Of a stretch of 64,000 nucleotides of DNA, positions 45,139 to 54,921 are shown one piece after another (position 1 is the stretch's first letter; each line of letters starts with the position of its first letter). The notes beneath the pieces were generated by a model. That model did not search any database. It had not been told where the DNA came from and saw only the letters and a list, made by a program, of their open reading frames with translations. This DNA is from Plecoglossus altivelis (taxonomy: Eukaryota > Chordata > Actinopteri > Osmeriformes > Plecoglossidae): assembly GCA_036571765.1 (NCBI GenBank), contig BROE01000023.1, positions 4,919,490-4,983,489 of the forward strand, given 5' to 3'. A program made the position numbers and the translations under genes.

Positions 45139-48100
45139 TCACAGAAACACAGGCACACAAATGATGTCAGCCTGTTCCGCTATGTCCTCTGTTTGTGAGG
45201 GGTTGGTATAAACCTGCCATGCATGCACAGCTGTGGCTGTTCCCAAACAGCAGGTTGCCGAGGGCCTGAACTCCTTACCTCCTGCCCTGCGCACGGTTAA
45301 TGATTGGCATGGCCCACTGAAGTGGCAAACTCGGAGCTCCTCGTCTTTGCTCCACATCAAATGGATATTTGAGTGCGTTTTCGGCGGTGGAAGTGCATGA
45401 GCTCATCGGTTTATTTCAGGAGGAATTTATGAGCATTCTGTATATGTATTGTAATGGATATTTATGTTCGTTTACGCCTGTAGATAAGTTTGACGTTCAC
45501 CGCCCACAACGGTCCAAATAACCGACTCAACAGCAAGCACTGAATCCCCTGAGTTTAACGTGCGTAAGACTTCTTCAACAGTCGGCTTCATTGTCAAAGC
45601 ATTAGGTACTGTATAACTGAATAGCATACCTGAACATGCGCACACACAGGGCAGGAGTAGCTGCAGCAGCCAGAGCTGCAGGTCTGTGTGCTGCAGTCTG
45701 CAGCCGGCCACCTCAGGGGACATAAATAATACCCGGGCAGATGTTTACTCCCGCGGCGGTTGTAACTCCTCCCGCCACCGCGATGCCAAAGTAATCAAAC
45801 GCAGGGGCCATTTAGCTCAGTTAGCTCCGGCACGCTTGCCAAAGCGCCCTGTGTGGCACCGCAGCACCAACCCTCGCTTGTATAACCCTGGGTCTCTGTC
45901 AGCTCCAGAGACCCCCCGTCAGGATGGAAAACACTGTCTGCCGTGGGGTGATGGATCCCTGGGAAGAGCTCCAGAGGCCCTGTGGGGGGTCTGGAGGGCG
46001 CCGCTCAGCCCGAAAGGGGCGGACGCTGACCCCCAACAGGCAAGGCTAGCGCTAAGCTAGCGCTTAGCTAGCCACCACAGAGACGCGAGTCACGTGACGC
46101 AGTCCACGTCCCACAATCCATCAGTGTAAATGAGGGGGCCCCGTGAGAGCAGAGCCGGTTCCTCGTCTAGGAAGGCCAGGAATTTCATGGGAGAGGGGGA
46201 AGGGGGGGGGAGGGGTTAGGTGGTGACCCATCATGCCTTGGTCTCTCAACATTTGGTATCAAAGTTACAGCTGGCTTGTGGTGTAAGTTTTTCAACAAAT
46301 GGACTAACATTGTCTTTTCACGTGAGCACGTTTTACATCGGCTTCAAACATTCATACTCGTAGCACACTGCAATTCTCCGCTATTTCGAAAGTGTCTAAC
46401 AACTTTGACCTGGTGCAACCCGCAGATCCCATCCTTCCGATTCAGTCACTTTTAATATCTTCTCTCGATGCTATCCAGACGATTTCAAATCCTGTCTTTG
46501 TGTAATGGATAGCACATATCTCTGCGACCTGCCTTAGCTTCCTACACTGCGGGTCCCTGTATCCTCTTCCTCCTTATCCCCAGAAAGTACCTCTCGTCTG
46601 TCAGAAGCAGGGGAGTGGGTTATGTTCTATTCTTCCCTCTGTCCTCCCCTCATATTTTTATGATCGCTCAGCTCACACCGGAGACAGATAAACCGTTTAG
46701 CGTCTGCGCTTGAAGTGTTTCAGTTCCCCACTGCCTTGAAAATGACCTCAACAATCCTAAATCCAGTTTGTTCTGGCAGAACAAGAAAACTTTCGAGAGA
46801 TGAAATCTTTAAGGTGGTTTTGGGGAATATTCAAATATTGTTTGGGTGACCGGCACCGTTTCGGGTCAGAAGACGAGAATCGTACCACCTTATCTTGCTG
46901 TCGGATTTAGCGTTCTCGTGTTGACTTCGTGTTAAATTTTTTTTTGTTTGATTTACCTGAAGTTTTTATTGTCGTGTTTAGTACCAGATGTACACTACAA
47001 TAACTGTATGCTATCAGTAACCTTTCATCTTCCTCTCTAGGACATGATGCGCTACGAGCAACTGAAAGCAGGTGTGATCCGTCACGACCTGTTGGTGGAC
47101 AACCTCATCTACAAGGTAGACTCGACCTTCTCAGCAGCGGAACGCTCTCTGCGCCGAAGATGTCTTTTAGGTGGGGATGAGGGTGGATGAGGTACCAGGA
47201 GATATACTCCTGTTTACTCTGTGTGCAGGACGTAAAGCTGACGGCCAGTAATGATGACTACTACTTCGTGTTTGAGGATTTTCTGTATCAGGTATGTGTC
47301 CCCTTTGAACTCCCTCTTCTCCCGCGCGCATTTTCTCTCTTTACTCCCACGGCCCGCTGTCAGAGATATCCGTATCCAGCGCTGATAAGCAGGTACGCAC
47401 GGAGGATTGCCGGACAGTGACGTACGCAGCGTCCAACATCCCAGAATAGAAGGAATCAAACACCAGGAACGTCACGCAGCGCGGACGCTCCGATAACGGA
47501 GGTCATAAATCACCGAGAAATCACCTTTGCCCTCGTCTCACGTTTGTTCTGCTCGGATCAGATCCGCATTTTTACGTTGGCCCCCGTGTCTCCGACCGGC
47601 TTGTTTGTCTCCGAGCGCCTTCCTCAATCTTAGATTTCCCAACTGCCTCAGCGAATGTGCCCCGACCTAGCCTGCAGAGAAGGTCTCACTCAGAACTTAA
47701 TGACAAACTCTCGACTAGCGCTTGAAATGGAGTGACTGGGTACAGTCCCAGTGCCTCGTCTGAGAAGAACGTCGGATGACCTCAGTTGCTGGACTGAGCG
47801 CATCTGCTTCAGAGTGGCCCCATTGATTAAACAGCCGAGCGCAGTTCCCCTCGAGTTGGCGAGGAAATTGAAATGTCTTCCCCCGTCGCCAAATTTATAT
47901 AAGATACCATCCGCCTAAACCCCTCATGTTGTCTGGAGAGCCAGAGGAAGGCCTCCTAGCAAGTTACCATCTCATCACAGAACACTCGAGGCAGGAAGAA
48001 GTCTTAAAGAATTCTCCTGGAGTATAATTGAACCATCTCAAGCACCATACAATTACTTTTCCCAATATAGTTTGCATGACCTGAGGTCGAATAGTCAGGG

Positions 48101-51100
48101 ACCGTATTCATATATAAATGTGTGTGTGTGTGTGTATGTCCATCTGTCCATAGGTGCTGCTGTGTTTCTCCAGAGACACCGTTGTCCTTGAGCACTTCAG
48201 CTACAACAGCGCGACTCCACCAACCTCCTATGTTGAGGGTGAGAACCCCCCTCCCCCCCCCCCCCCCCCACTCCTCCCTCTAGATTACAGCACCAGACAC
48301 CATCATACAGACATTCCTAAAGCTACTGGAACATTCCAAGGTTTGTCCGTCTTGATGTTGGGTTTTTCCCCGCCTCATAGGGAAGGTGGGAAGTGAGGAG
48401 TGTGCTGTGGTCTACCCCCCCAACGGTAAGCTGACCCCTCCTCCTCCTCCATCAGCAGTTATGACATCACGCCACCGTCACACCGACGACACCTCGCCAG
48501 CACAATGACATGGCACCTTTTTCCTTTCTCTCCGTGTGAACAGGCGTGGTCCCCTTCCATGGCTTCTCGATGTACGGTGAGTAGGCCACGCCCCCCCCCC
48601 CGCAGCAGCTGTGCTTGGTGAGGAACGAAGGGGATGTGTAAAGTGCTCGGCCTCTGTGTTTGACTGTCCTCACAGTGGCCCCTCTGTGCTTCCTCTATAA
48701 CGAGCCCTCCAAGCTGTACAGCGTGTTCAGGGAGATGTACGTGCGCTACTTCTTCAGACTGCACTCCATCTCCTCCTCCCCCTCGGTAGGACCCAACACG
48801 GACAGCGTGTGTGTGCGTGTGTGTCTGTCTGTCTGTCTGTCTATTCTCTGTTTAGAAGACGGATGTGTGTGGGAACACTGCTGCGTCGTCGGCGTGTTTA
48901 CAGAAGCGGTGATACCGTCAGATGCTCTTGTAGGATGACCGCGGCTATGCTGCTATCTAAGTGTGCAAGCGGCCCGCCGGCCTGTGATGTCTTGCAGGGT
49001 ATCGTGTCTCTGTGCCTGCAGTTTGAGAGTCTGCTCCAGTCTCATCTGCCCCAGCTGTTCTACCACCTGCGGGAGATCCAGGCCCAGCCGTACGTTCGCT
49101 TACCAACCCCCTTTTTACACCACGCTACATGATTAATAGTCTTATACACATGGTCGATAATATACGGCCAGTACTTAGATTTGTGTTTTCACCGAAGTTG
49201 GAACAGTCATTATTTTCTTAGATGGATAACTTAAGGGTGGGTGTCTACTGCCATCTGGTGGCCAAACCCTGCAAACACACGTATTTCCCTTAAGCCTCAA
49301 ATCCCCCCAACGATGTTCCACCATATTCATGTCCTCATCTCACAAAGAGGTAACAAGGGAGACCTTGTGATGCTGACTGATGTGTTTGATGACTGACGGT
49401 TGTTGTGGCCGTCTGGCTCTTGGCCCTCAGTCTGCGTATAGCCTTCAAGTGGATGGTGCGGGCCTTCTCTGGTTACCTCTCCACCGACCAGCTGCTGCTG
49501 CTCTGGGATCGCATCCTGGGCTACGACTCTCTGGAGATCGTAGCAGGTAGGATGGGCCCGGACCCTCACCCCTCTTCACGACGCTTCTGTCCCCGTCAGC
49601 ACACCGTCTGAACCCCAATGTGGCCTGAGTTGCGCTTTAGCCTCATTCTGGAGCAATGTGGATTAACTCTCTGTGTTGATATCTCCTCTTTCTCCTTCCT
49701 TTCGCTCCTCTATTCCTCCCTCTCTCTCTCTCCCTCTCTCTCTATATATCTCTCTCCCTCTCTCTCTCTCCCTCTCAGTCTTGGCGGCGTCTGTGTTTGC
49801 CTTCCGGGCTGAGAATCTGATGGAGGTGACGTCGCTGGCCTCAGCTGAGGTGAGTATAGGGGGTCAGTGGGACTACCAGTCGTCGCTGCCACCCCTCCCA
49901 CTCCTCTTTTCCTCTCCCTGGCACATAAACCCTGCCGCTCAGTCTCCCAGGAGACAGAAATAGCCCCTTACAGCCTGCCAGTAGCAGTAACCCAGCCTCC
50001 TGCATGCACACACCCCAAAAAAAAAAAGCTTGCTGGCTATTTCAAATGTACCCCCCCCCCCCCATTGCCCTGCTACGCCCATATCACTCTACTATGTGAC
50101 AGGATCATTGCTGTATATGCTGTTCTTGTGTGTGTTGTGGTGTGTGTGTTGTGGTTGTGGTGGTGTGTGTGCAGGTGTGCTGACGATGTGCGTGTGACGG
50201 TGAGAGACTTGCTATGCAATGGGTATAATCTGAAATTCATCAAGAGCAAATCATTTCCACAGATGACCACCACCATGTAATATACGGGCACAAGCACAGA
50301 GCACTGATTCAACTAGCCCATCTTCTCCAAGCATTTCAATTAGACTCTCTCTCCCAAGCCTCTGACATGTCACTCCACGAATAGACCCCCAGAAATACAA
50401 ACTCCTCCGAAACCAGTTCAGGCTCTCCGCTTCCCAAGAGACGGCGAGTGACAGGCACACTAAAACCTTAAGGTGAACCGCCTGCCCGTCCAGCGCCCTC
50501 GGCAGAGCGTGCGGAGGGAGAGGGGAAGGGGTGTGTATGGAGGGAGGGAGAGAGGAAGGGTTGTGTATGGAGAGAGGGAGAGAGAGAGGAAGGGGTGTGT
50601 ATGGAGGGAGAGAGAGAGGAAGGGGTGTGTATGGAGGGAGAGAGAGAGAGAGGAAGGGGTGTGTATGGAGGGAGAGAGAGAGAGAGAGAGGAAGGGGTGT
50701 GTATGGAGGGAGGGAGAGAGAGGAAGGGGTGTGTATGGAGGGAGAGAGAGAGTGTGTTGGGGGGTGAGGGGGTTGTCTAATCCTCAGAGTGACGCACAGG
50801 CGTCAGGTTGACCTGATGCTAAGATGCTGGCCGGCACTATTTGCTTGCTCATTTACCACCTGGTCAACTGGAGAAGGTATCATAACATGGCTCCCGGGGG
50901 CCTTATTTTTAGAGGCCAGCCGAGGGCTGAAATATTACACCCTTTCTGTAAACATGATAGGGCTCTAAATTTAATATCACCCTCCCGCCCCCTCTCCTAA
51001 AAGGCCAGGGTTAGGGGAAGGAAAGGGACATATTGCCCTGCACAAAGCAGCTCTGCATCATTGCAAAGTTAGTCTGTGGATTCTTCCAACTCTTCAGTGC

Positions 51101-51283
51101 ATCTCTGAAACAGATTACCTGCAGAGGGATGTTGCTTTGGAAGCCTGCTAGAGGGGCGCGTGGGCAAAAAATGGCCACTGACGCCTGCATGCTCTCTCCC
51201 CCCCGCAGGCCGTCCTCGCTGACCTCTCAACTCTGAAGGTCATGCCACTCATCCAGATCTTCCTGTTCGCCACAGTCATCTGA
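40059..51283 (+). CDS. tbc1d19: TBC1 domain family member 19
   Basis: TBC (Rab-GAP-type) protein of poorly known cell role. Twenty-one coding exons join in phase: 40059-40157, 40348-40420, 40506-40551, 41572-41647, 41790-41864, 42032-42095, 42603-42649, 42773-42883, 43162-43234, 43924-43962, 44854-44966, 47041-47115, 47229-47291, 48154-48238, 48381-48425, 48544-48576, 48676-48785, 48998-49089, 49431-49546, 49779-49849 and 51209-51283. The total is 1581 nt, or 526 residues plus TGA, the human length as I recall it. Signature stretches are SWEKRILKSLNSMCTELGVP, KWNEMGTDEP, FRPVYAPKDFLEVL, EQDSAAAQQY, DDYYFVFEDFLYQVLLCFSR, FKWMVRAFSGYL and LLLLWDRILGY. Two Met codons in tandem open the frame; the first aligns with the human start, the second has the better context. 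The TBC catalytic Arg and Gln fingers appear replaced by L301 and H367, so GAP activity is doubtful. Confidence 0.96.
40348..40420 (+). CDS. tbc1d19: tbc1d19 exon 2
   Basis: Residues 34-57, DCLNQPEIKLDCLKEDVRNF and LKAS. Acceptor TATTTAG, donor GTAAGC. Confidence 0.93.
40506..40551 (+). CDS. tbc1d19: tbc1d19 exon 3
   Basis: 46-nt exon, GWEKKLQNAVYREMH, ending CT|GTACGT. The split Leu codon is completed by exon 4. Confidence 0.9.
40552..41571 (+). other. tbc1d19: tbc1d19 intron 3
   Basis: 1.0-kb intron with a poly-C run near 41115 and a (GT)n tract (about 41533-41558) close to the 3' splice site. No other feature was seen. Confidence 0.85.
41572..41647 (+). CDS. tbc1d19: tbc1d19 exon 4
   Basis: Completes Leu, then RPSPGHPSAPPEHHKEPLAY and MRKAQ (residues 74-98). 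Acceptor GCGCCTAG after (GT)n; weak donor GTCTGT. Confidence 0.9.
41790..41864 (+). CDS. tbc1d19: tbc1d19 exon 5
   Basis: Residues 99-123, ASWEKRILKSLNSMCTELGV and PLARK. A (TG)n run lies just upstream of the acceptor CAAACAG. Confidence 0.95.
42032..42095 (+). CDS. tbc1d19: tbc1d19 exon 6
   Basis: Residues 124-144, RPALEQKELANKWNEMGTDE and P, plus one base of Asp. Confidence 0.95.
42096..42602 (+). other. tbc1d19: tbc1d19 intron 6
   Basis: 0.5-kb intron ending in a CT-rich tract (42557-42595). No other feature was seen. Confidence 0.85.
42603..42649 (+). CDS. tbc1d19: tbc1d19 exon 7
   Basis: DLSRFRPVYAPKDFLE, residues 145-160. Donor GTGAGA. Confidence 0.95.
42773..42883 (+). CDS. tbc1d19: tbc1d19 exon 8
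   Basis: Residues 161-197, VLISLRNPNYDISEETSARS through VRDIPQM. The donor GTAGAT is followed at once by a long (GT)n run (42889-42971). Confidence 0.95.
42889..42971. repeat. (GT)n microsatellite at a tbc1d19 donor
   Basis: About 40 GT units with one CGGGGGTGGGTAT-like interruption, beginning 5 bp into intron 8. Confidence 0.95.
43162..43234 (+). CDS. tbc1d19: tbc1d19 exon 9
   Basis: Residues 198-221, REAYSELSLTTGQLGIDDHT and QIHP, plus one base. Confidence 0.93.
43424..43738. repeat. 12-bp TTCTCTCTCTTG tandem repeat
   Basis: About 25 imperfect units of (CTCTCTCTTGTT) in tbc1d19 intron 9 (43235-43923). Translation of either strand gives long Leu/Ser/Phe or Arg/Glu frames that are not genes. 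Confidence 0.9.
43924..43962 (+). CDS. tbc1d19: tbc1d19 exon 10
   Basis: 39-nt exon, DMFENEHVRIGKK. The acceptor is a GAGCAG tandem; use of CAG matches the human protein length. Confidence 0.9.
43963..44853 (+). other. tbc1d19: tbc1d19 intron 10
   Basis: 0.9-kb intron with a CACGCGCGCACACGC stretch near 44120-44155, a poly-C/(CA)n run at 44286-44309 and a CAGACAGG tandem repeat at 44483-44524. Confidence 0.85.
44854..44966 (+). CDS. tbc1d19: tbc1d19 exon 11
   Basis: Completes Val, then VTEQDSAAAQQYSRQGCPTG and LRADLWALALNSTNEPE (to residue 272). It opens the TBC domain (Arg-x-x-x-Trp-like start). The donor GTAACA runs into (CA)n. Confidence 0.95.
44967..47040 (+). other. tbc1d19: tbc1d19 intron 11
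   Basis: 2.1-kb intron with (CA)n at 44970-45011 and 45090-45134, and an imperfect palindrome rich in GCTAGC at 46040-46072. No exon was seen. Confidence 0.85.
47041..47115 (+). CDS. tbc1d19: tbc1d19 exon 12
   Basis: Residues 273-297, DMMRYEQLKAGVIRHDLLVD and NLIYK. Phase 0 at both ends. Confidence 0.95.
47229..47291 (+). CDS. tbc1d19: tbc1d19 exon 13
   Basis: Residues 298-318, DVKLTASNDDYYFVFEDFLY and Q. D298 starts the region where TBC GAPs carry the arginine finger; here Leu301 is at that position. Confidence 0.95.
47292..48153 (+). other. tbc1d19: tbc1d19 intron 13
   Basis: 0.9-kb intron of ordinary sequence with a short (TG)n run (48119-48136) just upstream of the acceptor. Confidence 0.85.
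48154..48238 (+). CDS. tbc1d19: tbc1d19 exon 14
   Basis: VLLCFSRDTVVLEHFSYNSA through YVE (to residue 346), plus one base of Gly. Confidence 0.95.
48381..48425 (+). CDS. tbc1d19: tbc1d19 exon 15
   Basis: 45-nt exon, GKVGSEECAVVYPPN. Acceptor CCTCATAG, donor GTAAGC. Confidence 0.93.
48544..48576 (+). CDS. tbc1d19: tbc1d19 exon 16 (33-nt microexon)
   Basis: GVVPFHGFSMY, residues 362-372. It carries the motif that in active TBC GAPs is Tyr-x-Gln-Gly-Met; His367 replaces Gln. Confidence 0.93.
48676..48785 (+). CDS. tbc1d19: tbc1d19 exon 17
   Basis: Completes Val, then APLCFLYNEPSKLYSVFREM through HSISSSPS (to residue 409). Confidence 0.95.
48998..49089 (+). CDS. tbc1d19: tbc1d19 exon 18
   Basis: GIVSLCLQFESLLQSHLPQL and FYHLREIQAQ (residues 410-439), plus two bases of Pro. 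Donor GTACGT. Confidence 0.95.
49090..49430 (+). other. tbc1d19: tbc1d19 intron 18
   Basis: 0.34-kb intron; nothing notable was seen. Confidence 0.85.
49431..49546 (+). CDS. tbc1d19: tbc1d19 exon 19
   Basis: LRIAFKWMVRAFSGYLSTDQ and LLLLWDRILGYDSLEIVA (to residue 478), the distal TBC helices with the conserved Leu-x-x-x-Trp-Asp. Confidence 0.96.
49779..49849 (+). CDS. tbc1d19: tbc1d19 exon 20
   Basis: VLAASVFAFRAENLMEVTSL and ASAE (residues 479-502). The acceptor follows a CT/TA tract. Donor GTGAGT. Confidence 0.96.
49850..51208 (+). other. tbc1d19: tbc1d19 intron 20
   Basis: 1.36-kb intron with poly-A and poly-C runs near 50018-50062 and the purine-rich minisatellite at 50514-50758. Confidence 0.85.
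50514..50758. repeat. Purine-rich minisatellite
   Basis: Seven or so units of GGAAGGGGTGTGTATGGAGGGAGAGAGA, 28-44 bp each, differing in GA-run length. Three + frames stay open through it by composition. Confidence 0.9.
51209..51283 (+). CDS. tbc1d19: tbc1d19 exon 21 with stop
   Basis: AVLADLSTLKVMPLIQIFLF and ATVI, then TGA at 51281-51283. Acceptor CCCGCAG. Confidence 0.96.
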   Translation, partial: AVLADLSTLKVMPLIQIFLFATVI

Positions 51284-52155
51284 GGAGCTGTGCATGTGCA
51301 CTTGCGTGCATGAGTGGGGAAAATGCCAAGACGCCTGGCCCCTTCCAACGCCAACCATCCTCTGCCATATACCAGAGCCCTAAATGAACCACGTATAGAA
51401 TGCCCATCATATAGAAAACTACATCTCCCATCTATGCGCACCTAACAGGAATCATTAACACCATGTATTGCGTCGTTAGATATTATTATTCAGTGCGATA
51501 AGGTGCTGTAGGTTAAGCTAACATCCTTCAGACATGCCCTATGTAGTCAAATGATACATTTACTTTCCCGCACACCTTTATCTGTCAGGAGCCAAATTGG
51601 ATGGAGCATAATTGCCAGGAATATGTCAGGAAACTATATATGCAAGCTCTCTGATTCACAGTGGTCCCAATAGCTGTTCGTTGCAGTGACGATAATGCAT
51701 ATTTATGAAGAAAGATTAGACACTGCTGTCCTGCATGTCAACTCTCCCTAAGGAATTTTCAAAGGCATACCATAATTATTCATGTTATTTATACTGAAAA
51801 TTAGGTTGTTCCTGTGCTTGTGTAGAAGAATGTAAGCACTCACAATATCAGTAACTTGGTAACTGGTACTAGTATATGACAAAAGTATACATTTTAAATG
51901 AATGTACAGTAAATGATTGAATGCCTTCTGCTCAACAGTCAGTTGTATTTATTTTGATTTAAGGGGTTTGAAACATCTCAATGTATAATTGTTCCTCGTT
52001 ATAAGAATTTGCCCAAAAATCATTGTTCAGTGTTTTGCCATGATGATGTTTATTGCCACACCACATTTTTTGTAATCATATTATGTATTGAGTTCATTCA
52101 ATTGCTTTGTTTATCTATCCAAGTCAATAAAACGTTTACACTTATGTTGGCATTA
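51284..52155 (+). other. tbc1d19: tbc1d19 3' UTR (inferred)
   Basis: AT-rich sequence from the stop to shortly after the AATAAA at 52126. No exon was seen. Confidence 0.75.
52126..52131 (+). promoter_or_regulatory. tbc1d19: tbc1d19 poly(A) signal
   Basis: Canonical AATAAA (in GTCAATAAAACG) 843 nt after the stop, followed by a TTATGTTGGC T/G-rich element. Confidence 0.75.
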
Positions 52156-53340
52156 GGTATGCAACTTTTAATTAAAAAATAACGTTGTCAAACTCTGCAC
52201 TCTCAATTGTAAAGGTTTCTGTGTAACAAAACAATGCTAATAATTTTTTTATAGGGAGATCTTCATTACGCACTCCCATTTTTCATTTCCACAGTTGCAG
52301 TTTGGTCCTGCTCGCTCCTTTCTGTGGCCTAACATAATTAAATGCCAGTCTTACTATGCGATGGAGTAAATATTTGGACAGGGTGTACTGCACTCGGACA
52401 GCTAACTACAGCCCTGAGCCTCAGCAGTGACAATCGGTAATTGACGGGCTAAGGCTGGATTAAGACATTTCCCACACGGCATCCTCCCCAACCCAGCGTC
52501 TACTATGCTTTTTTTCTTTGGCCGCCTTCCTTCCTGTCCCTTCTGCGTGCCCGTATCATATTATGCTGCTTGTCTCGTTTCATTCTCTCTCTATGTCTCT
52601 CTATCTCCCCTCCCAACCCCTCCCGTTTCCCTCTCGCTCTTCAAGCAGCACAGCCATGCCTGAGCCGTTACATCTGCCACCTGTTTATCCCGACTCCCAC
52701 GGCCCGCCCTGCTTATATCACCCCACCGGCGCTTTCTGTGTTATCAACCAGGTGCCTCCTTCAGCCTCAAACTGGGCGAATCACCCCGCTATCCCTGACA
52801 CTTCATCCCGGAAGCGCCCCTAGTGGGTAACAGGCAGCGGTGCTGCAGCGACTTGATACCATCAGTCATCACACCGGTGTTGCCTGCTGCTGAAAGATCT
52901 CTTGTAGATGGGACTATCAAATGTCCCCCCTCTCGCTCACAGGTGTTCCGGCGTATTAATATATCTGCTAGCGCTGTTCAATTTATTGTAGGCTAAATAA
53001 CCCATGCTGAAATGGTGGGTGAATATTACATTGAAATATTGAAAACTCTGGGAAAAGGGGGGAAAATATTATGTTCATTTTTTAGGGTAAGGGTTAATTC
53101 GTTACCTTCTTTTTTTACGAACAACTGGAATTTGTACAGTATGTGGATTAATGATGTACGCTATAACCTCGAAACGAAACTAAAACCTTGAATTAAACAC
53201 TTTAAATAACATTTGCATATGGCTTTTCACAACAACAAAAAAGCGTATGCCAGTAAAAGCTTTAAAGGGATGACTACGGCGACCTTGATTTAGGAAGCTT
53301 CTTTCCCGCTCCTCAATTCGCAAAATTTGACAAAAGGATT
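52156..53340. other. Intergenic region between tbc1d19 and stim2
   Basis: About 1.2 kb with no convincing gene. It includes a CT-rich patch near 52580-52650. Any stim2 proximal enhancer would lie here, but none can be named from sequence. Confidence 0.6.
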
Positions 53341-53350
53341 TGCTAGGCAA

Positions 53351-53388
53351 CCAATCACATTTTGCCATGTTGGGACAATCTGACCAAT
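53351..53388 (+). promoter_or_regulatory. stim2: Paired CCAAT boxes, probable stim2 promoter
   Basis: CCAAT at 53351-53355 (AACCAATCACA) and at 53384-53388 (GACCAATAGAA), 33 bp apart (about three helical turns) and in the same orientation as stim2, 1.4 kb upstream of its ATG. Paired CCAAT boxes of this kind are usual NF-Y sites in vertebrate promoters. The link to stim2 is inferred from position. Confidence 0.45.
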
Positions 53389-53399
53389 AGAAGGGCTCA

Positions 53400-54788
53400 G
53401 CAAGGAGGAAAACTTGGACTGAGCCACAGTTGTCGCGCGACGGGGACCAAATGCAATGGGAAGCGTGAAACAATAGACCGAGAGGCATACGCGTCACCGT
53501 GACGAGGAAACACCATGGAGGTATTAATGAGAGAACCCCCCCGAAGTTTCTGAAGAGAATTCCTTTGCTTTGGGTGCAGTTTGTCCTCCAGACAGACCAG
53601 GTCCTCGCCGGTTCAATGCACGAGTAAAAAAAAAAAAAACGATCGGTTGCCTGTGTCTGAGACGTGGAATTCTTTGGATGCGATACAAACTGACCACGGA
53701 GACATCCCCGGTGAATCACACGAATCATTGTTACTACATCCCCGCTCAAATGCCTTGCGCGTACGAGGGACAGCATACAGTCCCTGATGTCAAATTATTT
53801 GCATACTCACTTCCGCCCCAAGGATCTACTTCTGCATAAACCGACCAGCAGTTGATACGACAGTAGCTACAGACAGATGTAGTCTACATTACCTAGCGAA
53901 GACATGGAACTCTGACATCAACTTCATCAGAAAAAGTGGGTGAACGTCGTGGGCGGCTGTCGTTTGGACAAAGTGCCCGTCGGAGGGGTTGGAAGGACGA
54001 GAGAAGCTGCTAATTCTTTCTTATGCATAGTGGATTTTCTACTTACATTTGAAGAGGTGGACCTCTATAACTGCCTGTTCAATATGCCGAAGGAAACACC
54101 GATATCTGCATGCTGTACGTGGAAGTACAGTGACTATATTTTGTCTTAACTCATTCAAGGATCGGATATTGCACTTAAATCGCAGGGGGTACATGTTTTA
54201 TTTTTCCTTTTTGACAACAAGCTGGCCTTTTAGGACTGTGCGTTCGCTTCGAGAGGACGGAAAAAATCATATTTTACACTTTTACACAAGTTAAACTATT
54301 AGATACCGGTTTATTCTATACCGCTTCTGAAAATTTCTGATATCAAGCGCTTGAGGGAAATCGCCTACTTCACCGTCACCCATAGCCTACTGATTAAATA
54401 TTTAGGCGATATAGCCTATTTAGTCTTAAATGATCATTTAAAGAATTATTTAGAAAGGTTGACTTTCCTTATTATTAGTATTAAATGCATACATAATAAT
54501 GATAAATCATCGTTTTGTTTGAAAATACTCTTTAACTGAGTTTTTTTTTCACACAACAGTCAATCTTACTGCAGTTGAAGTCATTTGATATAGCTAACTG
54601 TTGTATCTGACGTTCTTCAGCCTACTTGTGACTCGACACATTCGTGATTTTCTTCCCAAAATGCAATTTTGGCAACAGCGTACATTGTTTTGCACATAGC
54701 AGAAACCCGAACATTTTTTCCTTCTTGGGAAGCATATTAGAACCCCATCCAATCCCACGACATACAATAATTAGGTTTTTCCTTCACG
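53400..54788 (+). other. stim2: stim2 promoter and 5' UTR region (inferred)
   Basis: Sequence between the CCAAT boxes and the stim2 start. It contains many upstream ATGs, none leading to a recognisable protein, and an in-frame TAA at 54768-54770. A transcription start or a 5' UTR intron cannot be placed without transcript data. Confidence 0.5.
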
Positions 54789-54921
54789 ATGACTTTCTTG
54801 ACTCGTGCAATGCTACTATTGCTACGTGGACTCGTCATCTCTGCGGTACTTGGATTGGAAACCGGTTACTCGACTGATCTGTCGAGCCATACGTCTGATG
54901 CCGCAATTGTGGCGACTACAG
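54789..54921 (+). CDS. stim2: stim2 exon 1: signal peptide of STIM2
   Basis: STIM2 is an ER membrane protein that senses luminal calcium through an EF-hand and opens Orai channels when stores fall. Only its first coding exon lies in the window: 133 nt, 44 residues plus one base of Gly. It begins MTFLTRAMLLLLRGLVISAV, a typical ER signal peptide, followed by a Ser/Thr/Asp luminal stretch ending VATTG. The donor is GTAAGG. The exon has the layout I know for STIM family exon 1 (signal peptide, low-conservation linker). Position directly after tbc1d19 on the same strand matches human TBC1D19-STIM2. The EF-hand, SAM, TM and coiled-coil exons lie beyond the window. The sequence alone is not diagnostic; the call leans on synteny. 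Confidence 0.7.

Noticed and set aside
53180..53776. 198-residue frame on the - strand upstream of stim2
   Set aside because: No family resemblance; it overlaps the CCAAT-box promoter region and looks like a chance frame.
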